NCBI GenBank assembly: GCA_949287835.1
Contig: CASEHV010000037.1
Location: 85,986 to 149,985, forward strand
Direction of reading: 5' to 3'
DNA length: 64,000 nucleotides
DNA from: an uncultured Helicobacter sp.
Lineage (GTDB): Bacteria > Campylobacterota > Campylobacteria > Campylobacterales > Helicobacteraceae
Shown piece after piece: positions 1-6,998 of the stretch. Position 1 is the stretch's first letter; each line of letters starts with the position of its first letter. The notes under the pieces were generated by a model, which did no database searches, was not told the DNA's origin, and saw nothing but the letters and a program-made list of their open reading frames with translations. The position numbers and the translations under genes were made by a program.

Positions 1-234
1 TTTAATGATAATTTAAAATTCTTAAGTCAAGTTATGCAGAAGTTAAAATTCCCTAGGTAAATTATTTTAAAGATATTTAAATAGCTAAGATAAGCTGATT
101 TAAAAATGCTCATAAAGAATAAACAATATAATAGTCAATGAAGAGGGATTTGGCGAATTTTAAAATTTGAGAATCCTACTATAAAACACTAAAAGGCAAC
201 ATATCACCAATAAAGTTGTACACCAATTTGAAGC

Positions 235-324
235 AACACATATAGACACATGTGTTATTCTATTGCATTAAAGTAAATATTGTGTTAAAACATCGACATC
301 GATGGTTATCATCGAAATTTTTTT
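235..324 (+). promoter_or_regulatory. Leader with palindromes and a terminator-like hairpin
   Basis: Direct reading shows AACACAT (235-241) facing ATGTGTT (250-256), which includes the palindrome ACACATGTGT (246-255). A hairpin TCGATG (299-304)/CATCGA (310-315) with a 5-base loop is followed by seven T (318-324). The hairpin plus T run looks like a short intrinsic terminator or attenuator. It ends only five bases before the ribosome binding site of the small cysteine-rich ORF, so it could act on that ORF. Function is inferred from shape only. Confidence 0.3.
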
Positions 325-339
325 ACACAAGGAATTAAT

Positions 340-537
340 ATGAAATTAAACTTTTATTATAATCCTCTTTCTTGCCGAGTTTGTAGCAAAAAAGGGGATT
401 ATAAAATCAGTTGTGGCAGAAAACATTGTGCCGTATGCAAACATAGTTCTTCATGTAATGAGGCTATGTTTAAGGTCAAGATGGAGGTGCTTTGGTTGAA
501 ATTATCGATAAAGGTTAAGAAGATGAATAGTAATTAG
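340..537 (+). CDS. Small cysteine-rich protein of unknown function
   Basis: A 65-residue ORF with a good ribosome binding site (AAGGA, 329-333, six bases before ATG). The N-terminal half carries six cysteines: C12, C15, C25, C30, C33 and C39. The C12/C15 and C30/C33 pairs have the CxxC spacing of zinc ribbons, with lysine and histidine between them. The C-terminal third is lysine-rich without cysteine. I do not recognise the family. It stands alone, with 630 bases of apparently non-coding DNA after it, so it may be a real small zinc-binding protein or the remnant of a longer gene. The terminator-like hairpin just upstream would fit an attenuated small gene. Confidence 0.35.
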   Translation: MKLNFYYNPLSCRVCSKKGDYKISCGRKHCAVCKHSSSCNEAMFKVKMEVLWLKLSIKVKKMNSN

Positions 538-540
538 ATA

Positions 541-1140
541 TTAACTTGAATATTAATAGTGAATGTCATAGTGTGGCAATAGTATTTAAAAAAATAGATA
601 AAAATAAACAACAGAAGAGTAAATCTTTCGTGATTTTGTCACGAGGGATACGAAAGATTTTGAATAAAAATAAATAAATAAAAAAGACCAGCTAAGTGCT
701 GAACAAACATTTGGGAGATAACTTGATTAAGGTAAAGTAAAAATAAATTTTAGAAAGGAGTATATACTTAATATGACTTAGGATTCTATTTTAAAACTCT
801 TTTATAGAGATTCAATAGAATCCATTCTTACTACACATATTTTTACATATTAATGTAATCCTTAAAATATAATATAGCATTGTGTATTGATTCTATATAA
901 ATCAAGATATATTTATGTATTACACATGAGGTGATTATATTTCTTTTATTTTTTATGATTAATCTAATGAGCAAATTGCAATTTTTGTTTAATGCATTAT
1001 TTATATAAATATGCGACACAAGTCTCAGCATGGCTAAAAAAAGATATTATACAAATGATGCGACTTATGGCAATGCTATATCGGGCGGGAGCAACTTTGT
1101 CAGCCTAGTCCTTAGGATTTTAACACCAAAGATTTTCTGA
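541..1140. other. Gene-poor stretch between the small ORF and fba
   Basis: No convincing gene is visible here. An SD-like AGAAAGGAG (752-760) precedes an ATG that meets a stop codon after one more codon, as in gene decay. A 36-codon ORF (1030-1140) begins MAKKRYYTND but lacks a ribosome binding site. The only strong structure is the hairpin pair at 621-660. The stretch may be the remains of lost genes. Confidence 0.4.
621..660. repeat. Inverted repeat with two competing hairpins
   Basis: AAATCTTTCGT (621-631) is perfectly complementary to ACGAAAGATTT (650-660). The inner sequence TCGTGA (628-633) is perfectly complementary to TCACGA (639-644) with a 5-base loop. The two stems share bases 628-631, so they exclude each other in a transcript. 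There is no T run directly after it, so it is not an ordinary terminator. It could be an operator, a small-RNA fold or a relic. Confidence 0.4.
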
Positions 1141-1167
1141 TAAAATAGCTAGAAAATTTCTAAGGAG
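1141..1167 (+). promoter_or_regulatory. Candidate -10 box and ribosome binding site of fba
   Basis: TAAAAT at 1141-1146 (in context GATAAAAT) resembles a -10 element. TAAGGAG at 1161-1167 is a strong ribosome binding site five bases before the fba ATG. No clear -35 is visible, as is usual for the Helicobacter main sigma factor. Confidence 0.4.
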
Positions 1168-1172
1168 ATATT

Positions 1173-2096
1173 ATGCTAGTGTATGGACAAGAGATTCTAA
1201 ATAAAGCAAGTAAGGAGTGCTACGGCGTTGGGGCATTTAATTTTGTTAATTTTGAGATGTTAAATGCTATCTTTGTAGCCGCAGATAGTGCGAAATCCCC
1301 TATTTTTGTGCAGGCAAGTGAAGGGGCAATCAAATACATGGGCATCGATATGGCAGTTAATATGGTAAAAACCATGAGCAAACGATACCCACATATCCCA
1401 GTGGCACTTCACCTAGACCATGGCACAAGCTTTGAGTCATGCAAGAGGGCAGTAGAGGCTGGCTTTACCTCTGTCATGATAGATGCCTCACATCACCCCT
1501 TTGATGAGAATTTAGACGAGACTTCAAAGGTTGTAGAGATGGCACACAAGGAAGGCGTGGGTGTAGAGGCAGAGCTAGGGCGACTTATGGGCATTGAGGA
1601 TAATATTAGCGTAGATGAGAAAGATGCGGTGCTTGTTAATCCCAAAGAGGCAGAGCAGTTTGTAAGGGAATCTAAAGTCGATTATCTTGCCCCAGCCATT
1701 GGCACAAGTCACGGGGCATTTAAGTTTAAAGGTGAGCCAAAGCTAGACTTTGAGCGGCTAAAACTTGTAAAAGAGCTAACTAAGATTCCATTGGTTCTGC
1801 ATGGTGCGAGTGCGATACCAGATTATGTGCGAGAGAGTTTTCATAGTAGCGGTGGTGATATTGGTAGCAGTAAGGGTGTTCCATTTTCATTTTTGCAAGA
1901 GGCAATCAAAGGCGGCATAAATAAAGTAAATACCGATACAGACCTAAGGATTGCATTCATCGCTGAGGTGCGAAAACTTGCCAATGAAGACAAAGGGCAA
2001 TTTGACCTCAGAAAGTTTTTCACCCCCGCTATGAATGCCATGACAAAAGTAATGATAGAACGCATGGAAGTGCTAGGAAGCGCGAATAAGATATAA
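1173..2096 (+). CDS. fba: Class II fructose-bisphosphate aldolase
   Basis: A zinc-dependent aldolase that interconverts fructose 1,6-bisphosphate with dihydroxyacetone phosphate and glyceraldehyde 3-phosphate in cytoplasmic glycolysis/gluconeogenesis. It is 307 residues long, the length of the H. pylori enzyme. The motif ALHLDHG supplies catalytic D82 and zinc ligand H83; the other zinc ligands are H180 (GTSHGAFKF) and H210 (LVLHGAS). The phosphate-binding region NTDTDLRIAF is intact near residue 253. The start is fixed by TAAGGAG five bases upstream. The gene stands alone, with no co-oriented neighbour close by. Confidence 0.97.
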   Translation: MLVYGQEILNKASKECYGVGAFNFVNFEMLNAIFVAADSAKSPIFVQASEGAIKYMGIDMAVNMVKTMSKRYPHIPVALHLDHGTSFESCKRAVEAGFTSVMIDASHHPFDENLDETSKVVEMAHKEGVGVEAELGRLMGIEDNISVDEKDAVLVNPKEAEQFVRESKVDYLAPAIGTSHGAFKFKGEPKLDFERLKLVKELTKIPLVLHGASAIPDYVRESFHSSGGDIGSSKGVPFSFLQEAIKGGINKVNTDTDLRIAFIAEVRKLANEDKGQFDLRKFFTPAMNAMTKVMIERMEVLGSANKI

Positions 2097-2337
2097 GGAT
2101 ATTAGATTGAATTTTTAACAATCAATTTTATATTTGTGTCCTAACCTAGTGTATAGTGGTGAGAAAAGGTTTATAGTTTTGTGGAATCAAATTCATTTCA
2201 TCTAAAACTATAACTGATACATTTTGCAAATCTTGAGAGTATTTTTACCTTATAGGGATGATATATTCTTTTTATATCTCTGTAAAATCATGCCCATGTT
2301 TTACAATAGTGATGATTTATAGATTAGATTCTCAATG

Positions 2338-3063
2338 TTAGTCTTCCTTATAGTCACTAAATATCTCATCGCTGAAGGGAATAAAATCATCTACCCATTC
2401 GGCGCTAAATTCACATAGAAGTAAAAACTGCTTTAAAGAATCTGAATTTACCTGCTTTACTGTTAGAGTAGCATTATGTTTTAATAGCTTTGTAAAGTCT
2501 TTTGAGTAGATTCTAGGCACGTATCCCATAATTTCTATTGGGTCTTTTGTCCTTATTAACAGTGCATTTGTGTCATATTCATTTTGCAAATCTTGCATTA
2601 AATATAATTTTTCTCCTATCTCAAAAGTCTTTGCCCTATCCTCATAGCTTTTTATTAAATAATTCATTCCGTGTGGAAAAAACTCTACTACATATTTTTC
2701 TTGCTTTTTTGGCAGGGCATATAATTGCATATTGTCTGTAACTCTCACACCGTTATTCTTGGCTAATTCGTCTAAAGATGTACTATTTTCGTTAAGACCT
2801 AGCCATTTCCGATATCTCTCATACTCCGGTCTGCCTTTAGCCAAAAGTCTATTAGCAAACTGTGGGAACAGAGATTTTGTGATATATATGCTTGAAAAAT
2901 CTTCCATCTTATAAAATGGCATAAATCCATCATTCTTAGCTTTCTTAACTCCTTTTACATAACTAAACTTATAAAAATTATCCTCATATTTTAGTTTTCC
3001 TATTGGAATCCATTCCCTACTTTTTGGATTCTGCCATGCTGCTATCAATACAATATCACTCAT
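2338..3063 (-). CDS. HipS-like N-domain plus HIRAN domain protein
   Basis: A 241-residue protein in two parts. Residues about 1-90 (LIAAWQNP, IPIGKLKYEDN, then FANRLLAKGRPEY) look like the N-terminal subdomain of HipA kinases, the part that exists as separate HipS in HipBST systems. Residues about 120-230 look like a HIRAN domain, with the typical AKTFEIGEKLYLMQD, YDTNALLIRT and IMGYVPRIYS strings. HIRAN domains bind DNA ends or substrates in DNA-processing proteins. The start overlaps the upstream kinase fragment by eight bases, so it is translationally linked to it. A plausible reading is an antitoxin-like or regulatory partner of the kinase. Family assignment is from motif memory; function is inferred. 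Confidence 0.6.
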   Translation of the reverse strand: MSDIVLIAAWQNPKSREWIPIGKLKYEDNFYKFSYVKGVKKAKNDGFMPFYKMEDFSSIYITKSLFPQFANRLLAKGRPEYERYRKWLGLNENSTSLDELAKNNGVRVTDNMQLYALPKKQEKYVVEFFPHGMNYLIKSYEDRAKTFEIGEKLYLMQDLQNEYDTNALLIRTKDPIEIMGYVPRIYSKDFTKLLKHNATLTVKQVNSDSLKQFLLLCEFSAEWVDDFIPFSDEIFSDYKED

Positions 3064-3481
3064 CTTTTAAGCCTTTTATTTCTCTAATATTAAACTTCAG
3101 CATTTCTATAACAAAATTCTTTTGATTTTGTGTCATAAATTTTGAGGGTATTTTATGCAAAATATATTCAAAATCTTTAAGATTAGAAATTCTATCTATC
3201 CATTTTAAAGCATAATGTCTTGTTTGTGGGTTTTTACATAATTCTTTTACTACTTCAAAGGTTTTTAGTTTTGTGCTTTCTTTGAAAAAAGGCGTCTTTG
3301 CTCTTTTACAGAAAAATTCTACGTTTCGACATCTATCTTTTGTTGTGAGCCTTTCTTTTGCTTCCTTATCGCTTACTTTAGAGGCTAATCCTGAGGCATG
3401 GTCAAAAGACGGTGCAAGTCTTAACTCATTTTTGCTTAAAATAAAACCCCAATTTTGATGATGTCTATCTTGATTGCCCAA
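3056..3481 (-). pseudogene. HipA-like kinase, catalytic C-lobe fragment
   Basis: A 141-residue reading frame starting, if translated separately, at TTG. It opens with GNQDRHHQNWGFI, the HipA-family catalytic loop (GNxDRHxxNWG), followed by LAPSFDHASGLA, the metal-binding Asp segment. It is the downstream part of the kinase whose N-lobe lies in a different frame at 3465-3914; the two frames overlap by 17 bases. Joining at TATTTGGG gives continuous YLIF-GNQDRHH, so one extra base (or a short deletion) near 3478-3482 split the gene. Alternatively two peptides could reassemble, as in split HipS/HipT systems, but the break lies inside the kinase fold, which argues for a pseudogene or sequencing error. 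Confidence 0.6.
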
Positions 3482-3914
3482 ATATTAAATAACCTGTAAA
3501 ATTATGGACATCATCTCCATTTTTATTTTGTTTTATTATGATAGAAACGAAGTCGTTTAATGTGTATTCTTTTAGTTTATATATCTTTTCTTTGTCATAT
3601 TTTGACAAATTATCAGCCAAAAGAGTATTTGCCAAAATTAACTCCTCGCCATCTTTTAAAAAATTTTTGCTTACTACACCTAATTTTTCATCACCGTTTT
3701 TATAGACTGCTAAATCATAGTGAACCGTTGGCAAATCTATGAGATTGGCTATTTCACAAGCTATTTTTTCACTACAATTTTCAAGCGTATTTTCTCTTCC
3801 CACTTTAAATAAAATACTCCCATCATGATTCCAAAATTTTTCTTTGGTTCCTAAAGGCTCTGAAAAATGTAGTTTTATAAGCTCCATAACTTCATATTCC
3901 AGAATTTCATACAT
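3465..3914 (-). pseudogene. HipA-like kinase, N-lobe fragment
   Basis: A 149-residue frame carrying the nucleotide-binding lobe. DGSILFKVGRENTLENCSEKIACEIANLIDLP matches in pattern the HipA-family strand-helix section (residues about 30-60); it is followed by VHYDLAVYKNGDEKLGVVSKNF. The frame runs to FTGYLIFGQSR and stops exactly where the catalytic loop should begin. The loop is found one base out of frame in the next fragment (3056-3481). No HipB-type helix-turn-helix antitoxin gene lies upstream (3915-4055 is non-coding). HipA relatives are Ser/Thr kinases of toxin-antitoxin systems; whether this copy is active depends on whether the frameshift is real. Confidence 0.6.
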
Positions 3915-4022
3915 AACAAGCTACACCTTAAAAGATTTTAGCAATATATTATTATTTAAATATCAATTCTTATTTATCCTTGCTACTACCTTGAGTGTCC
4001 CTTAATCCCAACCCCCTTCTGT

Positions 4023-4028
4023 TATAAT
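4023..4028 (+). promoter_or_regulatory. -10 box for the 4056-5140 gene pair
   Basis: TATAAT lies 27 bases before the ATG at 4056, the expected distance for a promoter with a short leader. No -35 is evident. Confidence 0.45.
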
Positions 4029-4055
4029 TACAAAAGTTAATTAACAAGGTCTTAT

Positions 4056-4469
4056 ATGTCTGATAGCGTTAATGAGGCTTATTTGCAGGGCGTGTTTATA
4101 CATGAGTGCCTCTCGTATTTTTTTGTGCCTGTGTATATATGGTATATATATGTTATGCTTAGACGCAAGAGTTTTTTGGATATGAATAGACGCATTTATC
4201 TCACTGCTCCTATCACGATTTTCCTGCTTTCTGTGGCGATTTTCACAGGGCTTTTTACCCTTGCTATGCGGAATTTCGCTATGGATTTTGGGATATTTTA
4301 TATGATAGTTGTCTGCCTTATCTTTCTTGCCGGTGAAATCTATCGCATGGTCTCGTTAAAACGTGCAAAGACTAGCCGTGAGAATATGCAGAGATATGTA
4401 AAGAAATTCTGCATTATGTATATGATTTTTATATTGCTATATATTAGTATTTTGGTGTTGTATATATGA
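4056..4469 (+). CDS. Conserved integral membrane protein
   Basis: 137 residues with four predicted hydrophobic segments: about 15-35 (CLSYFFVPVYIWYIYVML), 48-70 (TAPITIFLLSVAIFTGLF), 78-95 (MDFGIFYMIVVCLIFLAG) and 118-137 (FCIMYMIFILLYISILVLYI). Positively charged stretches (RRKSFLDMNRR, KRAKTSRE) alternate with them. Its stop overlaps the rsmE start (ATGA, 4466-4469), so the two are co-translated. In H. pylori an uncharacterised membrane protein also neighbours the rsmE homologue (HP0374/HP0375 area, from memory). Function unknown. Confidence 0.75.
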   Translation: MSDSVNEAYLQGVFIHECLSYFFVPVYIWYIYVMLRRKSFLDMNRRIYLTAPITIFLLSVAIFTGLFTLAMRNFAMDFGIFYMIVVCLIFLAGEIYRMVSLKRAKTSRENMQRYVKKFCIMYMIFILLYISILVLYI

Positions 4470-5140
4470 AATTCTTTTATCACGCACGGGCTGGCGATGA
4501 GTGCATTTTCTTAGATAGCGATGAGTATCATTATTTGTTTAGAGTGAGGCGATTTAGGGATAAGATTCTAGCTTTTCGGAATCTAAAAGATTTAAATATA
4601 TATATCTATCGTCATGATAGAAAAGAAAAGTTTATATTAGATTCTATAACTCAAGGAGAGTTAGCGCCTAAAAGCTATCTAAATCTTGCTATGGCTATTG
4701 TAGATTCTAAGGATATATATGCAATACTGCCTTATCTAAATTCGCTTAATGTCAAAGTTTTGTATCTTTTCTATGCAGACTTTTCACAGAGAAATCGTAA
4801 TCTTAGCATAGATAAAATGGAGCATATCATTCATCTATCCTGTATGCAGTGCAATAGAATCCTGCCTATGAAAGTGCAGATTTTAAACTCCACTAAAGAG
4901 ACACTAGATACTCTCCCAGAGCTTTGCTACATAGACTTTGATGGCAGTGAAAGCATAGAATCTAGCAGTAATTTAGAGACACTTGCCACAAATGGTATTA
5001 TGATAGGACCTGAGGGTGGCTTTAGCAATGCAGAGAGAGAGCAGATTTTATGTAATCAAACCCGCTTTAAACTTAGCACAGAGCATATACTAACAACGCA
5101 CCTAAGTGCCATACATATAGCATCGGCGTGCCTTTGCTAA
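4466..5140 (+). CDS. rsmE: 16S rRNA m3U1498 methyltransferase, RsmE family
   Basis: 224 residues. RsmE methylates N3 of U1498 in 16S rRNA, in the small ribosomal subunit. The C-terminal SPOUT-type knot is recognisable by IMIGPEGGFSNAEREQIL near residues 175-195, the SAM-binding signature of the family, followed by FKLSTEHILTTHLSAI where the usual RILRxETA motif is somewhat diverged. The N-terminus (FFYHARAGDE, SDEYHYLFRVRRFRDKI) fits the PUA-like RNA-binding domain. It overlaps the preceding membrane-protein gene by four bases and overlaps the end of the convergent leuB by four bases. Confidence 0.88.
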   Translation: MKFFYHARAGDECIFLDSDEYHYLFRVRRFRDKILAFRNLKDLNIYIYRHDRKEKFILDSITQGELAPKSYLNLAMAIVDSKDIYAILPYLNSLNVKVLYLFYADFSQRNRNLSIDKMEHIIHLSCMQCNRILPMKVQILNSTKETLDTLPELCYIDFDGSESIESSSNLETLATNGIMIGPEGGFSNAEREQILCNQTRFKLSTEHILTTHLSAIHIASACLC

Positions 5141-6213
5141 ATATTAATCTCAAGCACCCTTTTTGCTATCTCATCTCCCATTTCCTCACAGCCTAGCACT
5201 TTACTCGCGCCAAAGTTTGCCAAATCAGGCGTTCTGATTCCAGAATCTAGCACAGATTCCACACTCTTTTTGATGCACTTAGCAATGTCGTATTCCTTAA
5301 AGCTGTACTCAAACATCATGCCAAGGCTTAGGATACTTGCAATAGGATTTGCTAGATTCTTGCCCGCAATGTCTGGCGCACTGCCATGAATTGGCTCATA
5401 AAAGCAGTGTTTATCCCCGATACTCGCACTAGGCAGTAGTCCGATAGAGCCTGTTAGCTGACTTGCCTCATCGCTTAGAATATCGCCAAATGTATTTTCT
5501 GTCAAAATCACATCAAAGCTTTTTGGATTCCTAATAAGCTGGATACTCGTGTTATCCACAAGCTGAAAGGAGAGCTGCACATCGCTATATTCCTTTGCGA
5601 CTTCAAGCACGACCTCACGCCAAAGCCTACTGACATCAAGCACATTTGCCTTATCGACCATGCAGAGATTTTTGTTACGATTTTGCGCAAGTTTGAAAGC
5701 ATAATGCGAAATCCTAGCAATCTCACTCTCACTATAGGACATAGTATTGAATCCAAATCGTTCGCCATTGCGAATCTCTATCCCCCGCGGCTCTCCAAAG
5801 TAGATTCCGCTAATAAGCTCCCGCACGATGACTAAATCCACGTCGCGTATCACCTCAGGCTTTAGCGGACTAGCCGAAATTAGAGATTCCAACACAAATG
5901 CCGGACGCAGATTCGCATACACCTCTAAATTCTTACGCAGACCAAACAACGCTTTCTCAGGAGCGTCATCTTTGAGATTATCCCATTTGGGACCTCCCAC
6001 CGCACCAAAAAGCACCGCATCGCTATCCATGCACCCGCGCAATGTGTCATCTGGCAGAGACTTGCCACGCTCATCAATGGCAATGCCACCCACCAAATAA
6101 TCCTGCGTCTGTATGTCTTTAGCAAATCTCTTTTTTACAGAATCTAGCACTTTCAAAGATTGGTTTGTTACCTCTACGCCTATGCCATCGCCCTTTAAGA
6201 CTGCTATTTTCAC
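5137..6213 (-). CDS. leuB: 3-isopropylmalate dehydrogenase
   Basis: 358 residues, standard length for LeuB, which oxidatively decarboxylates 3-isopropylmalate in leucine biosynthesis. Visible motifs: the N-terminal LKGDGIGVEV; VRELISGIYFGEPRGI (substrate-binding arginines and tyrosine); DKANVLDVSRLWREVV; the metal site in DNTSIQL and LTENTFGDILSDEASQLTGSIG; and the NAD site EPIHGSAPDIAGKNLANPIA. No other leu genes are adjacent. It is the last gene of a leftward series (dedA, pepA, RND pump, pseudouridine synthase, leuB); the 46-base gap before it may hold its own promoter. Confidence 0.96.
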   Translation of the reverse strand: MKIAVLKGDGIGVEVTNQSLKVLDSVKKRFAKDIQTQDYLVGGIAIDERGKSLPDDTLRGCMDSDAVLFGAVGGPKWDNLKDDAPEKALFGLRKNLEVYANLRPAFVLESLISASPLKPEVIRDVDLVIVRELISGIYFGEPRGIEIRNGERFGFNTMSYSESEIARISHYAFKLAQNRNKNLCMVDKANVLDVSRLWREVVLEVAKEYSDVQLSFQLVDNTSIQLIRNPKSFDVILTENTFGDILSDEASQLTGSIGLLPSASIGDKHCFYEPIHGSAPDIAGKNLANPIASILSLGMMFEYSFKEYDIAKCIKKSVESVLDSGIRTPDLANFGASKVLGCEEMGDEIAKRVLEINI

Positions 6214-6259
6214 TATAAATCCTTTAAAACGCTTTTTTTACATTATACACAATAATTTT

Positions 6260-6997
6260 TTAATACCCCTCTAAACCAAACTCTTTATCTATATTTACAT
6301 TGCTTACAAAGACTTTATCAAAAATACTTGTTTGATAGCAATGTAGCATCATACGTCTAGCGCCCCTGCACTCATTATTATAAATCACATCGCCTATGAT
6401 GGGGTATTTTATGCTTGCTAGATGAACTCTTATTTGATGAGTGATTCCTGTCTTGATTTCTACCTCTAGTAGAGTTTTGTTGCCAAGTATCCTAAGCGGT
6501 TTTACTATGCTAAGTGCGACTCTACCATTTTTGTCAATCCTGCTTATTGCTTTTTCGCCCCTGCTTGTAGAAATGCTTTTATTAATGACTATCTCCTCGC
6601 ATAGCTTTCCTTGCACTAGGGCATAATACAGCTTTTTTACAGATTGCTTCTTAAACTCGCTAATAGCTTTTTTTAAAGTAGCATTATTTTTAGCCAAAAG
6701 TATAATGCCGCTTGTATCCACGTCTAGCCTATTAATGAGTTTGCAGGAATGATTCCGCTCTAGCGCATAGCTCTCTACTCCTATGGATTTATCTATTACT
6801 AACAGATTCTCATCATCATAGATAATCTTATTATCATTTCGTGCTATTTGGAATCTAGTCTTACTATCAAACTCCTCTCTAGCTATCCTAAGCCTCTTTC
6901 CATGAATGCTTACAAGTCCCCTATCTATCATCTCCTTTGCCTTGCTATGCGATATATCTAGCTGGGAGGATAGAATCTTATATGCTTTTTCTTTCAT
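6260..6997 (-). CDS. RluA-family pseudouridine synthase
   Basis: 245 residues. It begins with a short S4-like segment (SSQLDISHSKAKEMIDRGLVSIHGKRL, residues 8-35). The catalytic domain contains INRLDVDTSGIILLAKN, where the Asp of RLD is the catalytic residue, plus KLYYALVQG and the C-terminal EVEIKTGITHQIRVHLA, the RluA-family RxHQIRVH motif with Thr replacing Arg. It isomerises uridine in rRNA or tRNA; the exact target cannot be read from the sequence. The ATG lies one base after the RND pump gene stop, so they are one transcription unit. Confidence 0.88.
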   Translation of the reverse strand: MKEKAYKILSSQLDISHSKAKEMIDRGLVSIHGKRLRIAREEFDSKTRFQIARNDNKIIYDDENLLVIDKSIGVESYALERNHSCKLINRLDVDTSGIILLAKNNATLKKAISEFKKQSVKKLYYALVQGKLCEEIVINKSISTSRGEKAISRIDKNGRVALSIVKPLRILGNKTLLEVEIKTGITHQIRVHLASIKYPIIGDVIYNNECRGARRMMLHCYQTSIFDKVFVSNVNIDKEFGLEGY

Positions 6998-6998
6998 T

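Noticed and set aside
843..1031. Leftward 62-residue ORF
   Set aside because: No ribosome binding site; composition like random AT-rich DNA.
1030..1140. 36-codon ORF before fba
   Set aside because: No ribosome binding site, no recognised family, and its end abuts the fba promoter.
2219..2600. 16-bp CATTTTGCAAATCTTG at about 2220 and in the HIRAN gene at about 2580
   Set aside because: Only two copies of an AT-rich word, with no flanking similarity; probably chance or a tiny duplication.
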